Assembly: GCF_006494815.1 (NCBI RefSeq) | Contig: NZ_CP041091.1 | Span: forward strand, 2,680,501-2,744,500 | Direction of reading: 5' to 3' | Source: Nocardioides sambongensis | GTDB taxonomy: Bacteria > Actinomycetota > Actinomycetes > Propionibacteriales > Nocardioidaceae | DNA length: 64,000 nt | Part shown: positions 16,784 to 24,770 of the stretch, in pieces | Position numbering within the stretch: the first letter of the stretch is position 1 | Layout of the letters: each line of letters starts with the position of its first letter | Program-made: the position numbers and the translations under genes | The notes under the pieces: generated by a model | Databases searched by the model: none | The model's input: only the letters and a program-made list of their open reading frames with translations | What the model was told of the DNA's origin: nothing

Positions 16784-17527
16784 GTGCCCGACCTCGCCTC
16801 CTACCCCCGCCCCCATCTCGCCGTCGACCTGGTGGCGCTGACCCTGGGACCCGCCGGCGTCGGGGCCCGCACACCGGAGCTGGGCCTCGTGGTGCTCCGA
16901 CGCTCCGACAGCACGGCCGCGCTCCCCGGTCGCTTCGTGCGCGAGCGGCAGACCGTGAAGGCCACGGTGGCCGAGCTGCTCGACGCGAAGCTGGGGCTGC
17001 GCCCCCGCCGCCGGATCGAGCTCGCCATGCTCGACGTCTACGACGCCCCCGACCGCGACGAGCGGGCCTGGGCGGTCTCCGTCGCCTACTCCACCGGGCT
17101 GCGGGAGGACGAGGTCGCCCGCGCGATCGACAGCGGCGCCGAGGTGATCGGGGTCCACGGCGCGGCCGAGCGGGGCCGGCGGGTCACCCGGGAGTCGCTG
17201 GCCTACGACCACGATCAGATGGTGACCACCGCCGTCCGGCGGCTGCGACGCCGCTACGAACGCTCACCCGACCCGCTCGGGTTGCTGCGGGCGCCGTACA
17301 CGTTGAGTCAGCTGCGGCGGGCCCACGAGGCGGTCCTCGACACCCCGCTGCGCCGCGACACCTTCAACCGGCGGATGCGCGAGTTCCTGGAGCCCGCGAC
17401 CGACAGCCGCGGCGAGGACCTCTACACCTCGGCCACGGTCGGTCGGCCGGCCCAGCTCTTCGTGCCGGTACGACGCTCCCGGCGCGACCCCGAGGCCGGC
17501 CCGTTCCCGCTGCCGCGGGAGGAGTGA
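16784..17527 (+). CDS. nrtR: NrtR-type Nudix transcriptional regulator
   Basis: This protein of about 247 residues joins an N-terminal Nudix-like domain (residues 8-135) to a C-terminal winged helix (about 165-235). VDLVALTLG, LGLVVLRRSDSTAALPGRFVRERQTVKA and AVSVAYSTGL follow the NrtR pattern, in which the Nudix fold senses ADP-ribose and has lost hydrolase activity. The winged-helix region contains YTLSQLRRAHEAVLDTPLRRDTFNRRMRE. GTG 16784 is preferred (GTG 16778 is possible). Known NrtR proteins repress NAD metabolism genes; here the divergent targets are ADP-ribose enzymes. Confidence 0.85.
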   Translation: MPDLASYPRPHLAVDLVALTLGPAGVGARTPELGLVVLRRSDSTAALPGRFVRERQTVKATVAELLDAKLGLRPRRRIELAMLDVYDAPDRDERAWAVSVAYSTGLREDEVARAIDSGAEVIGVHGAAERGRRVTRESLAYDHDQMVTTAVRRLRRRYERSPDPLGLLRAPYTLSQLRRAHEAVLDTPLRRDTFNRRMREFLEPATDSRGEDLYTSATVGRPAQLFVPVRRSRRDPEAGPFPLPREE

Positions 17528-17545
17528 GCTGAGCGGGGTCGCCGG

Positions 17546-18073
17546 TCATCGACCCGCGACGTTGATCCGTACGTCGAGTCCGTTGTCGACCGGTCCGATC
17601 AGACCCCCGAGCACCCCGACGAGCAGCCCGATCGCGACCAGCCGGCCGATCCGGGCACCCTCGTCGGTCGACGGCCTGGTGCGCTGCCAGTCGAACCAGG
17701 CGGTGCGGTGGAAGGCTGCCAGTCCGCCGATCGCCGCCCCCGTGGCCGCGAGCGACGTCGCGGACAGGACGACCTCAGCCGGGTCCCCGGCCGATACCAG
17801 CCCGGCGATTCCGGCGGCCACACCCAGCAGCAGCACCACCCAGGCCACCACGAGTCGGACGGTGCGCGCCCGTACGACGCCGGCCGACACGTAGCCCACC
17901 ACGAGGGCGCCGATGACGACGGACGCCACGAGCGACACCTCGTCGTCCAGCCGGACACCCTGACGGACCAGGATCATCACCTGGACCACCAGCGAAGCCC
18001 AGGCAACGACCCAGATCGAGCGCGGCAGCGGTGGCGTGCTGCCGGTCTGCTCGACTCCCCCGTGAACGCTCAC
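17546..18073 (-). CDS. Five-helix membrane protein of unknown function
   Basis: This 175-residue protein has five clear hydrophobic segments: SIWVVAWASLVVQVMILV near 18, VASVVIGALVVGYVSAGVV near 48, VVAWVVLLLGVAAGIAGLV near 73, a Gly/Ala-rich helix near 100 and LVAIGLLVGVLGGLIGPV near 148. GTG 18073 follows a GAGGATG site. No transporter signature is present. It is convergent with nrtR, 18 bp apart, and appears unrelated to the ADP-ribose locus. Confidence 0.7.
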   Translation of the reverse strand: MSVHGGVEQTGSTPPLPRSIWVVAWASLVVQVMILVRQGVRLDDEVSLVASVVIGALVVGYVSAGVVRARTVRLVVAWVVLLLGVAAGIAGLVSAGDPAEVVLSATSLAATGAAIGGLAAFHRTAWFDWQRTRPSTDEGARIGRLVAIGLLVGVLGGLIGPVDNGLDVRINVAGR

Positions 18074-18228
18074 GTCGTCATCCTCGCAGTTGTGAGCGGT
18101 CGGTTGCGGCCCATCCAGCGGTGTCCCGGACGTCGGCGACGCCGTACCCCATCCGGGGACCTCGGCGTTCGGCGACCGGGGCGGCTTCTGAATCCCCACG
18201 TTCCGGGTACGTCACCACCATGATGGAG

Positions 18229-18366
18229 ATGTCCTCGAACAGCCGACCGCTGAACGACCCGAGCGCGAACCCTCAGGATGATCCGCAGACCCAGATCGCG
18301 GCCGAACCGGAGTCGCCGCTGGAGTCCGACTCGGAGGAGGGTGAGGAGGACCAGCCGAAGGACTGA
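18229..18366 (+). CDS. Possible small acidic protein
   Basis: A 45-codon frame begins MSSNSRPLNDPSANPQDD and ends ESDSEEGEEDQPKD. It is strongly acidic and disordered, with Asn/Pro-rich halves. Small acidic proteins like this are common in actinobacteria, but there is no clear ribosome binding site, and the frame lies in the space between a membrane protein gene and a DinB-fold gene. It is kept at low confidence. Confidence 0.3.
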   Translation: MSSNSRPLNDPSANPQDDPQTQIAAEPESPLESDSEEGEEDQPKD

Positions 18367-18513
18367 CGCCATCCTCGCGCTCAGCGTGACTATCGCCTCG
18401 GCGACCCCACCGGCCGTCCGGCGGTGAACACGGTGGCAGCATCGTCGATCCCGATCCCCGCTGCGCCGCTCAGCGCCCGACCCCGCGAGTCGACTTCCCG
18501 TACCGTCGGAGCC

Positions 18514-19074
18514 ATGGACGTCGACTTCCATCGTGAGCTCCTCGACCAGCTGCAGTGGCACTGGACGAACCAGTTGCGGCCACGGCTGGACGTGCTGACC
18601 GATGCCGAGTACTTCTGGGAACCCGTGGACGCCTGCTGGTCCATCCGGCCCCGGGGAGACGGGACCTTCTCGTGCGACTGGGCGCCGGCAGAGCCCAGCC
18701 CACCGCCGGTCACGACCATCGCCTGGCGACTGGCACACATCAGCATCCTCGTGCTCGGGCTCCGCGTCGCCACGCATTTCGAGGGCGTCTCCCAGCAGGA
18801 GTACGGCGAGCGCCTGCAGTCCTTGGACTGGCCTGGCAGCGCCGTCGACGCGCTCGCGCGCCTGGACGAGGCGTATGACCGATGGGTGGCAGGTGTCCAC
18901 TCATGGGGCGAGCACGGCATCGCGGAGGAGTGCGGCGAGGCGGAGGGTCCGTGGGCACGGCGCCCTCGGGCTACTCTCGTGCTGCACATCAACAGGGAGG
19001 TCATCCACCACGGCGCGGAGATCGCGACCCTGCGCGATCTCTACCGCGCTTCGAACGCCCCCACGCCGGCCTGA
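18514..19074 (+). CDS. DinB superfamily protein
   Basis: This 186-residue four-helix-bundle protein begins DVDFHRELLDQLQWHWTNQLRPRLDVLTDAEYFWEPV. The TDAEYFWEPV stretch, RLAHISILVLGLR and INREVIHHGAEIATLRDLY are the three conserved blocks, supplying the metal-binding His residues (near 78, 168 and 172). Such proteins include mycothiol- or bacillithiol-dependent transferases, but the specific reaction cannot be read. ATG 18514 is used because the family starts close to this point. Confidence 0.85.
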   Translation: MDVDFHRELLDQLQWHWTNQLRPRLDVLTDAEYFWEPVDACWSIRPRGDGTFSCDWAPAEPSPPPVTTIAWRLAHISILVLGLRVATHFEGVSQQEYGERLQSLDWPGSAVDALARLDEAYDRWVAGVHSWGEHGIAEECGEAEGPWARRPRATLVLHINREVIHHGAEIATLRDLYRASNAPTPA

Positions 19075-19141
19075 TCCCCTCCGATGTGGTCGCCGATGCC
19101 TAGGCTGGGTCCGTCATCCCCGACCACGAACCGAGGTGCCC

Positions 19142-19459
19142 GTGCCCGCCAGTCGTTCCGCGCGACAGAGGAAGGCCAGCGTCGAAGCAGGGGCGCTGGC
19201 CGAGGTCCGCATCGACGTGAGTCCCGACAACTCCTACGCCTACAAGATCTCGTGCACACAATGCGAGGTCCCGCGGCCGGGGAGTGGCACGCGCCCCTGG
19301 AGCACACGCCGGTCGGGCAAGGACAACGGTTACATGGCTGCGATGGATCGATGGATCTTCCACCTCACCGCCAAGCACCCCGACGCCACGGCCCCGTGCC
19401 TGAACTACCTGCCCGAAGCCCGCGCACGTCTCCAGGAGCGACGCGACGCTCGGGGCTGA
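19142..19459 (+). CDS. Hypothetical protein
   Basis: This 105-residue frame begins with a basic stretch (ASRSARQRKASVEAGALAEV). The core then reads VRIDVSPDNSYAYKISCTQCEVP, with a CxxC pair, followed by YMAAMDRWIFHLTAKHPDATAPC. The CxxC and the later His and Cys may bind a metal. GTG 19142 lies 5 bp after GAGG. I do not recognise a family. Confidence 0.5.
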   Translation: MPASRSARQRKASVEAGALAEVRIDVSPDNSYAYKISCTQCEVPRPGSGTRPWSTRRSGKDNGYMAAMDRWIFHLTAKHPDATAPCLNYLPEARARLQERRDARG

Positions 19460-19892
19460 CGCCTTGGGCCCGCCATCCGCGGCGTCTGCGGCATCCTCGG
19501 AATTGTCGGCGCCGTCCATGATCGAGGACTGTCCAGCGCAGTAGCGGTGTCACTCCTGCTGTTCCGGGCTGTTCTCGAGGTCTGTGGACCAGCTGTGGTC
19601 GCGCGGACGGGTCGGAGTGATGTGGTCCTCCCAGTGGAGTCCACGCAGTTGCTCGGGCGAGTCAACTCCGCGGCTCCCCTGCCTCCGGTCCGCACACCGA
19701 TGCACCCGATCCCGGCCCGCCCAGCGGCCTGTACGTCGTAGGTGGTGTCGCGACGAAGACAGCCCGCTCGACACGGCGGCGGCCTGCGCAGCAGACCTCA
19801 CGCGCCCGGGCGGGGCCGGCCCGTTCGCGTCGGCGCCGCTGGCTGGAAGGTGGAGGGGCTCGATGCCGGCCGATCGGGGTACGGGCGCAGGT
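19460..19892. other. Gap without a supported gene
   Basis: Nothing convincing is encoded in these 433 bases. On the minus strand a short stretch, LRGLHWEDHITPTRPRDHSW, near 19600-19660, looks protein-like but has no start within reach and no recognised partner, so it may be a gene remnant. The plus strand contains only Arg-rich shadow frames. Confidence 0.4.
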
Positions 19893-20138
19893 ATGGCTGA
19901 AATGGACCAGAACGCCGCGCGGCGCGAGGCGCTGCGCCGCGTGATCGAGCGAGTGACCGCGTGGCAGGAGACCGCCCCCGGCGGAACGATCCGGACCGAA
20001 CTCGACGATGCCCTGCGCGAGGCGAACCTGACGTTGACCGACGAGCAGCGCAACGACGTGGTGACGGCGATCTCCGAGGGCAGGACCGTCGACCTCGATC
20101 GACTCGCGGACGACGTCGATCAAGGAGGGCCCGCCTGA
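19893..20138 (+). CDS. Small helical protein upstream of a toxin-antitoxin pair
   Basis: This 81-residue protein begins MAEMDQNAARREALRRVIERV and contains TIRTELDDALREANLTLTDEQRNDVVTAI. It is mostly amphipathic helix with an acidic end (LADDVDQGG). The same TLDEAR/TLTDEQR-type sentence occurs in the antitoxin encoded 140 bp downstream (RDLTLDEARQFDAAI), hinting at a distant relationship. Function unknown; a regulatory or antitoxin-like role is a guess from position. An in-frame ATG at 19863 is an alternative start. Confidence 0.5.
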   Translation: MAEMDQNAARREALRRVIERVTAWQETAPGGTIRTELDDALREANLTLTDEQRNDVVTAISEGRTVDLDRLADDVDQGGPA

Positions 20139-20214
20139 GACGGCCGCTGCCGAGACAGAAGCTGCGCCAGCACCCTGCCAAGTAATTCCTCCTCCGTTGG
20201 CACCACGGACGCGT

Positions 20215-20251
20215 GTAGCAGTTTGCTACGCTTGTGTAGACGACTGCTACA
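20215..20251. promoter_or_regulatory. Operator of the antitoxin/zeta-like module
   Basis: GTAGCA-GTT-TGCTAC at 20215-20229 is a perfect 6-3-6 inverted repeat. A second partial repeat, TGTAG...CTACA, follows at 20235-20251. Both lie 27-63 bp upstream of the antitoxin ATG at 20278, where the autoregulatory operator of a type II toxin-antitoxin operon is expected. Confidence 0.55.
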
Positions 20252-20277
20252 AACGCAGTTGCACGAGGAGTTGTGCC

Positions 20278-20730
20278 ATGGGAAGCAAGACCGAACGGGT
20301 CACCCGATTCGACGAGGCCCTTTTCGAGACCGCGGCCGCTGAAGGGTCGCGACAGTCCCGGTCTGCTCGACAGCAGCTCGAGCATTGGGCGCGGCTCGGC
20401 GCCGCTCTCTCTGCCCAGGTGGACTCACCCGTCAATCGGGTCAGGCTCGCCCTCGAGGGTACGATCGCCCAGCGAGACCTGACGCTCGACGAAGCGCGCC
20501 AGTTCGACGCTGCCATCGCTGTTCGTATCGACGACGCCGTGGCGGGCGCAGACTTCGCCTCCGCACCCCTCCCGGACTTCTCCGCCGTCTCGCCCGACCC
20601 GCACAGCGTCCTGGCCGACCTCGCCTCACGCGCACAACTCGGCGCGCGCGCCCGTGACCGGCTTCGCGAAGCTCTGACCGACCTTGAACAGGTCCTCGAC
20701 CAGCAGCAGTCGGGCGAGGCCGGTCGGTGA
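20278..20730 (+). CDS. Putative antitoxin (ParD-like N-terminus)
   Basis: This 150-residue protein has a short N-terminal segment, RVTRFDEALFETAAAEGSRQSRSARQQLEHWARLG, that fits the ribbon-helix-helix type of the ParD-like antitoxins. A long helical region follows with TIAQRDLTLDEARQF and a Gln-rich end. ATG 20278 follows GAGGAG. Its stop overlaps the start of the kinase-fold toxin gene as GTGA, the usual antitoxin-toxin coupling. The operator upstream fits self-repression. The call is by context and N-terminal pattern. Confidence 0.68.
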   Translation: MGSKTERVTRFDEALFETAAAEGSRQSRSARQQLEHWARLGAALSAQVDSPVNRVRLALEGTIAQRDLTLDEARQFDAAIAVRIDDAVAGADFASAPLPDFSAVSPDPHSVLADLASRAQLGARARDRLREALTDLEQVLDQQQSGEAGR

Positions 20731-21293
20731 CGCGACTGGACCTCGTCGTCGGCCCCAACGGCGCCGGGAAGTCGACCTTCGTCGACAACGTTCTTCTTCC
20801 CACCCTGCCGCACAAGGCGTTCGTCAACGCCGATGAGATCGCCAAGCTGTATTGGCCGGGCGACGAAGTCGAGAAGTCCCTGGTCGCTGCCCGCCTCGCT
20901 GACGTGCTCCGCACGGCGTTCCTGGCGATGCAGGAGCCCTTCATCACCGAGACCGTCTTCTCACACTCCTCGAAGCTCGACCTGATCCGTGAGGCGCTCA
21001 CCGCCGGCTATCGAGCCCATCTGCACGTGTTGATGCTCCCCGAGGACGACGCCGTCACGCGGGTAGCCAAGCGAGTGGGTCAAGGTGGGCACCAGGTGCC
21101 CGAGGCGAAGATCCGCAGCCGCTACCACCGTCTGTGGGGCAACGTCGTCGAGGCCATCCACCTGTGTGACGCCGCTGACGTCTACGACAACACCGGTCGC
21201 CGGCCAATACTCGTCGCCCGGTTCAGCGGAGGCGGCGCACACGGCGCGCACTCATGGCCAACCTGGACACCAACGGCCCTCACCACGGCCTGA
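20727..21293 (+). CDS. Zeta-toxin-like P-loop kinase
   Basis: This 188-residue protein has Walker A VVGPNGAGKSTFVDNVL near residues 7-23, FVNADEIAK near 32-40, and FITETVFSHSSKLDLIREA near 71-89, the substrate-binding block of zeta toxins and related kinases. KRVGQGGHQVPEAKIRSRYHR near 116-136 is the Arg-rich lid. Zeta toxins phosphorylate UDP-GlcNAc precursors and halt wall synthesis; whether this branch does so is unproven. GTG 20727 overlaps the antitoxin stop by 4 bp. Confidence 0.82.
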   Translation: MTRLDLVVGPNGAGKSTFVDNVLLPTLPHKAFVNADEIAKLYWPGDEVEKSLVAARLADVLRTAFLAMQEPFITETVFSHSSKLDLIREALTAGYRAHLHVLMLPEDDAVTRVAKRVGQGGHQVPEAKIRSRYHRLWGNVVEAIHLCDAADVYDNTGRRPILVARFSGGGAHGAHSWPTWTPTALTTA

Positions 21294-21411
21294 CCCATGA
21301 GCCACCCCAGACGTCAGACCCGAGCTCGGAAGAGACCGGTTGCGTCTCACCGCCGCGTGGGCAGCCCGTCGCGCTCCGGTTGCGTCCTCGAGTCTCTGCG
21401 AGACTCGTGTG

Positions 21412-22362
21412 GTGACCGCCCCGGGAGACTTCGAGTTGACCATCGAGGAGTTGCGCGCGGTGACGGCCTACGCCGTGGCCTGTGCGTCACCGACGCTCAG
21501 CATCGTGGCGAAGGTCATGCCCGGCGACCCGCGCTCAGCGACGGCGCTCGAGGCTGCACGGGTCTTCGCTGACGGCGCCCCGCGATCGAACCTGCAGCGC
21601 GCCGCCGCGGTCGACGCCCACCGGGCGGGCCGGGAGGCGCCCACTGAAGCAGGGGGGCACGCCGCGACCGCGGCCGGTGACGCGGCTGGTTCGGCCTACC
21701 TCCACCCGCTCGCGAACGCGACGCAGGTCCGCCACATCCTCGGCGCTGCGGCGCACGCCGCCCGCGCGGCCGAGCTGACGCGCGGCGACGACCCGGTGGT
21801 AGCCCAGTACATGCTCTACGGCGCCGCGCGGCGCATCACCCCCGCGGTCCGGGACGTACTTGAGCGTTACCCGCGGGCACCCGCCGGACGCACGCGGGTA
21901 GCCGAGCTCATGTCGAGCCTCGACGGACTGATCCGCGACCCGGCGCCCGAGCCCCGGGCCGCCGACGACGCAGGGCCGTTCTTCCATGGCACCAGGGCAG
22001 ATCTGCGACCCGGTGACCTGCTCACCCCCGGATGGGAGACGAACTACGGGTCGGGCAAACAGTCGCGGCATGTCTATCTCACGGCCTCTGAGTCCGGCGC
22101 TCCGCTGGCCGCGGCACTGGCCTCGGGTGAAGGTCCGCCACGGGTCTACCGTGTTGAGCCGCTGGGTCCGATCTATGACGACCCCAACGTGACCGACAAG
22201 AAGTTCCCCGGCAACCCGACTCGTTCCTACCGCACCCAAGAGCCGTTGCGAGTGGTCGAGGAGGTCGCCGGACTCCCGGTGCCCGACCCAGCCATGGTCG
22301 AGCGCATGCGCGCGAACGCAGCCGAGCTGAAAGCACTCGGCATCGAAGCGATGGACGACTGA
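21412..22362 (+). CDS. arr: Imm-5-like domain fused to an Arr-type ADP-ribosyltransferase
   Basis: This protein of about 316 residues joins two domains. Residues 5-165 are helical (TIEELRAVTAYAVACA, QRAAAVDAHRAGREA, LANATQVRHILGAAAHAARAAEL) and resemble the Imm-5 domain. Residues 195-300 are an Arr fold: FFHGTRADLRPGDLLTPG, RHVYLTASE and YDDPNVTDKKFPGNPTRSYR hold the His, Tyr and Asp that Arr enzymes use to transfer ADP-ribose from NAD to rifampicin. GTG 21412 is preferred to the TTG at 21340. The fusion may mean a partner or substrate other than rifampicin. Confidence 0.82.
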   Translation: MTAPGDFELTIEELRAVTAYAVACASPTLSIVAKVMPGDPRSATALEAARVFADGAPRSNLQRAAAVDAHRAGREAPTEAGGHAATAAGDAAGSAYLHPLANATQVRHILGAAAHAARAAELTRGDDPVVAQYMLYGAARRITPAVRDVLERYPRAPAGRTRVAELMSSLDGLIRDPAPEPRAADDAGPFFHGTRADLRPGDLLTPGWETNYGSGKQSRHVYLTASESGAPLAAALASGEGPPRVYRVEPLGPIYDDPNVTDKKFPGNPTRSYRTQEPLRVVEEVAGLPVPDPAMVERMRANAAELKALGIEAMDD

Positions 22363-22429
22363 GTGGGGCCGAGGCCGAGGCGGCCAGTCTCGGCCGCCCG
22401 GCGGGCCTGGGAACGCCCCTGCCTGTCGT

Positions 22430-23421
22430 CTATCGAGTGATGACGATCTTGCCGTTGGCGTTGCCCTGCTCGACGTAGGCCAGCGCGTGGATCGTGTCCT
22501 CGAACGCGAAGGTCCGATCGACGACCGGGCGCAGGTCGCCTTTGTCGTACAGGTCCGCGAGCAGTTTCAGTTGGTCGCCGTTCGCGCGCATGAAGAAGAA
22601 GGAGTAACGCACACCGAGCTTCTTGGCGCGGCGGCGGACCTTGCGACTCATCAGGGCCATCACCGGTTTGAGGAGGGGCTGACCGAGTTGGGCAGCGAAG
22701 GCGGGGTCCGGTGAGCCGACGACGCTGATCGCGATGCCACCGCGGGCGAGGACCGTCATTGACTTCTCGAGGCTGGCGGGGCCGAGCGAGTCGAGGACGA
22801 CGTCGTAGCCGGTGAGGAGTTCGGCGAAGTCCTGCTGGGTGTAGTCGACGACCTCATCGGCGCCCAGTCCGCGGACCTTGTCGATGTCCTTGGTGTGTGC
22901 GGTTGTGGCCACGTGGGCACCGAGGTGCTTGGCGACCTGGATGACAGTCGACCCGAGCCCTCCGGCTCCGGCGTGGACGAGGACCTTCTGGCCGGGTCGT
23001 ACCTGGGCCAGATCGACAAGTGCTTGCCAGGCGGCGAGCGCGACGAGGGGAACTGCGGCTGCTTCCTCGAACGAGAGGGTGGCGGGTTTGAGCGCCACGT
23101 CGGCCGCGTCGATGGCGATGGTCTCTGCGAAGGTGCCGATCCGCAGGTCGCGGGGGCGTGAGTAGATCTCGTCGCCGACCTCGAAACCCCGGACGCGCTC
23201 GCCGACCTGGGTGATGACTCCCGACACGTCGTGCCCGAGGGGAAGGGGCGCTTGTATCTCAGCAGTTGTTTGAACTCGCCGTTGCGTACCATCGCGTCCA
23301 GAGGGTTGATGCTGGTGGCCCTGACGTCGACAAGGACGTCATCGCCGCCAGCGACCGGTGTCGGCAGATGGGCTTGCTCGAGTCCTTCGGGACCGTAGTC
23401 GGTGACGACGAAGGCCTTCAT
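22430..23421 (-). pseudogene. NADP-dependent quinone oxidoreductase, frameshifted
   Basis: The start at 23421 gives MKAFVVTDYGPEGLEQ and SINPLDAMVRNGEFKQLLRYKRPFP. In the family the chain goes on LGHDVSGVITQVGERVRGFEVGD, but here that text is in another frame beyond a short C run near 23236-23243. The remainder, to 22430, has the NADPH site HAGAGGLGSTVIQVAKHLGA and DVVLDSLGPASLEKSM. With one base added the gene would encode about 330 intact residues. It overlaps the upstream SDR gene as ATGA and is probably controlled by the HxlR protein encoded beyond it. Confidence 0.85.
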
Positions 23422-24140
23422 CGGGCCACCCGACCAGCCGGGGTGGCGGTGCTCAGCTGGGGGTACAGCGCCTCGACGGGCTGGGACAGCGCGGCCTTGA
23501 GGTCGATGCTGGCTCGGTCGGCGAGAATCTCGAACATCCCTGCCTCGATGCCGTCGTAGGCGCTCCGTACGACGTCGGCCGGATCGTTCTTCGGGGCATC
23601 GACCCCGGCGGTCATCGGTGTGTCGGTGTAGCCGAGGTGCAGCGACGCGACGTGGATCCCGCGACCGTGCAGGGCGATCCGCTGGGTGTTGGTGGCAGAC
23701 CACAGTGCTGCTTTGGTCGCGCTGTACCCGTCACCGACACCCCACCAGCTCAGCGCCGAGAGCACGTTGAGCACTGTTCCCCGCGAAGCGCTCAGGGCAG
23801 GCAGGAAGGTGTTGGTGACGTCGAGCGCGCCCCAGAAGTTGGTCTCGAACAGCTCGCGCGCTGCGGAGAGATCGCCCACCACGCTCGCGCCGTTCGAACC
23901 GCCGGCGTTGTTGATGACCATCGTCACGCCCTCTGCCCGGTCGGCGGCAGCCCGCACGGACTCATGGTCGGTGACGTCCAGATGCAGGGCAACGATCCGG
24001 GGATCGTCCCAGACGGCGGGCTTGCGAGCCGCCGCGTACACCCTCGACGCACCGCGCTCCAGGGCCTGCGAAACGAAGTGTCGCCCAAGTCCGCCGTTGG
24101 CTCCGGTGACCAGCACGACCGAGTCAGCAAGTGTCGGCAT
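23418..24140 (-). CDS. Short-chain dehydrogenase/reductase
   Basis: This 240-residue SDR has the cofactor loop VTGANGGLGRHF near residues 11-22, LHLDVTDHES near 50, VINNAGG near 76-82 and the catalytic block LSALSWWGVGDGYSATKAAL near 129-148, with Ser, Tyr and Lys in place. It would oxidise or reduce a small carbonyl compound with NAD(P). ATG 24140 lies 6 bp after AAGGA, and another ATG is immediately upstream. It is first in the two-gene operon facing an HxlR regulator. Confidence 0.9.
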   Translation of the reverse strand: MPTLADSVVLVTGANGGLGRHFVSQALERGASRVYAAARKPAVWDDPRIVALHLDVTDHESVRAAADRAEGVTMVINNAGGSNGASVVGDLSAARELFETNFWGALDVTNTFLPALSASRGTVLNVLSALSWWGVGDGYSATKAALWSATNTQRIALHGRGIHVASLHLGYTDTPMTAGVDAPKNDPADVVRSAYDGIEAGMFEILADRASIDLKAALSQPVEALYPQLSTATPAGRVAR

Positions 24141-24234
24141 CATTCGTCCTTCTCGTGAAGGTGGCGGCCCGAGAGCCTCGTGGAGCACCCCGCCCATCCA
24201 CCGAGTGAGTTTGTTTCTCCAACCTAGTGCGGTC

Positions 24235-24251
24235 GGTTGGATATTCCAACC
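24235..24251. promoter_or_regulatory. HxlR operator, 17-bp perfect palindrome
   Basis: GGTTGGA-TAT-TCCAACC is a perfect 7-3-7 inverted repeat, 15 bp upstream of the HxlR ATG and within the divergent promoter. A half copy, CTCCAACC, lies at 24218-24225. HxlR proteins bind such repeats as dimers, so this is the likely site for control of the SDR/oxidoreductase operon. Confidence 0.6.
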
Positions 24252-24266
24252 CGGTAGGCTGGACGC

Positions 24267-24722
24267 ATGACACAACAGGTTCGTGAGTGTTCGGTGGCCC
24301 GGACTCTCGAACTGGTCGGCACCAAGTGGACCCTGCTCGCAGTGCGTGAACTGATGCTCGGGTGCCACCGGTTCGACGAGATCCGACGAAACACCGGGGC
24401 TCCTCGCGACATCCTCACCGACCGGCTGCGAAAGCTGGAGGACAACGGATTCGTGGAGCGGGTCCGCTATGAGGACCACCCGCCCCGCTATGAATACCGG
24501 CTCACCGACCTGGGTCGAGCCTTGATGCCGGTCATCGCCACCCTGCGAGAGTTCGGCGACCGCCACCTCGCCGGACCGGACGGCCCGCCGCTGGAGATCG
24601 TGCATTCCTGTGGCCAGGAGTTCCATCCGGCGCTGGCATGCCGCGCCTGTGGCGACGTGGCGCGAGCCGACGACCTGACGATCATCGGCACAACCCCGCC
24701 CAGCGCCAGAGCGGGGGCCTGA
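24267..24722 (+). CDS. HxlR family transcriptional regulator
   Basis: This 151-residue winged-helix regulator contains CSVARTLELVGTKWTLLAVRELMLGCHRFDEI near residues 8-39, DILTDRLRKLEDNGFVERVRYEDHPPRYEYRLTDLGRAL near 48-86 and a Cys-containing C-terminus (HSCGQEF, CRACGD). HxlR/DUF24 proteins sense redox or electrophile stress through Cys residues; Cys8 is at the usual sensing position. The extra CxxC tail could bind metal. It is divergent from the SDR gene. Confidence 0.9.
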   Translation: MTQQVRECSVARTLELVGTKWTLLAVRELMLGCHRFDEIRRNTGAPRDILTDRLRKLEDNGFVERVRYEDHPPRYEYRLTDLGRALMPVIATLREFGDRHLAGPDGPPLEIVHSCGQEFHPALACRACGDVARADDLTIIGTTPPSARAGA

Positions 24723-24770
24723 CCGGCGGTCGGCCGAGGGGTCGCAGCCGGGGTCCGACGGAATGCGGCT

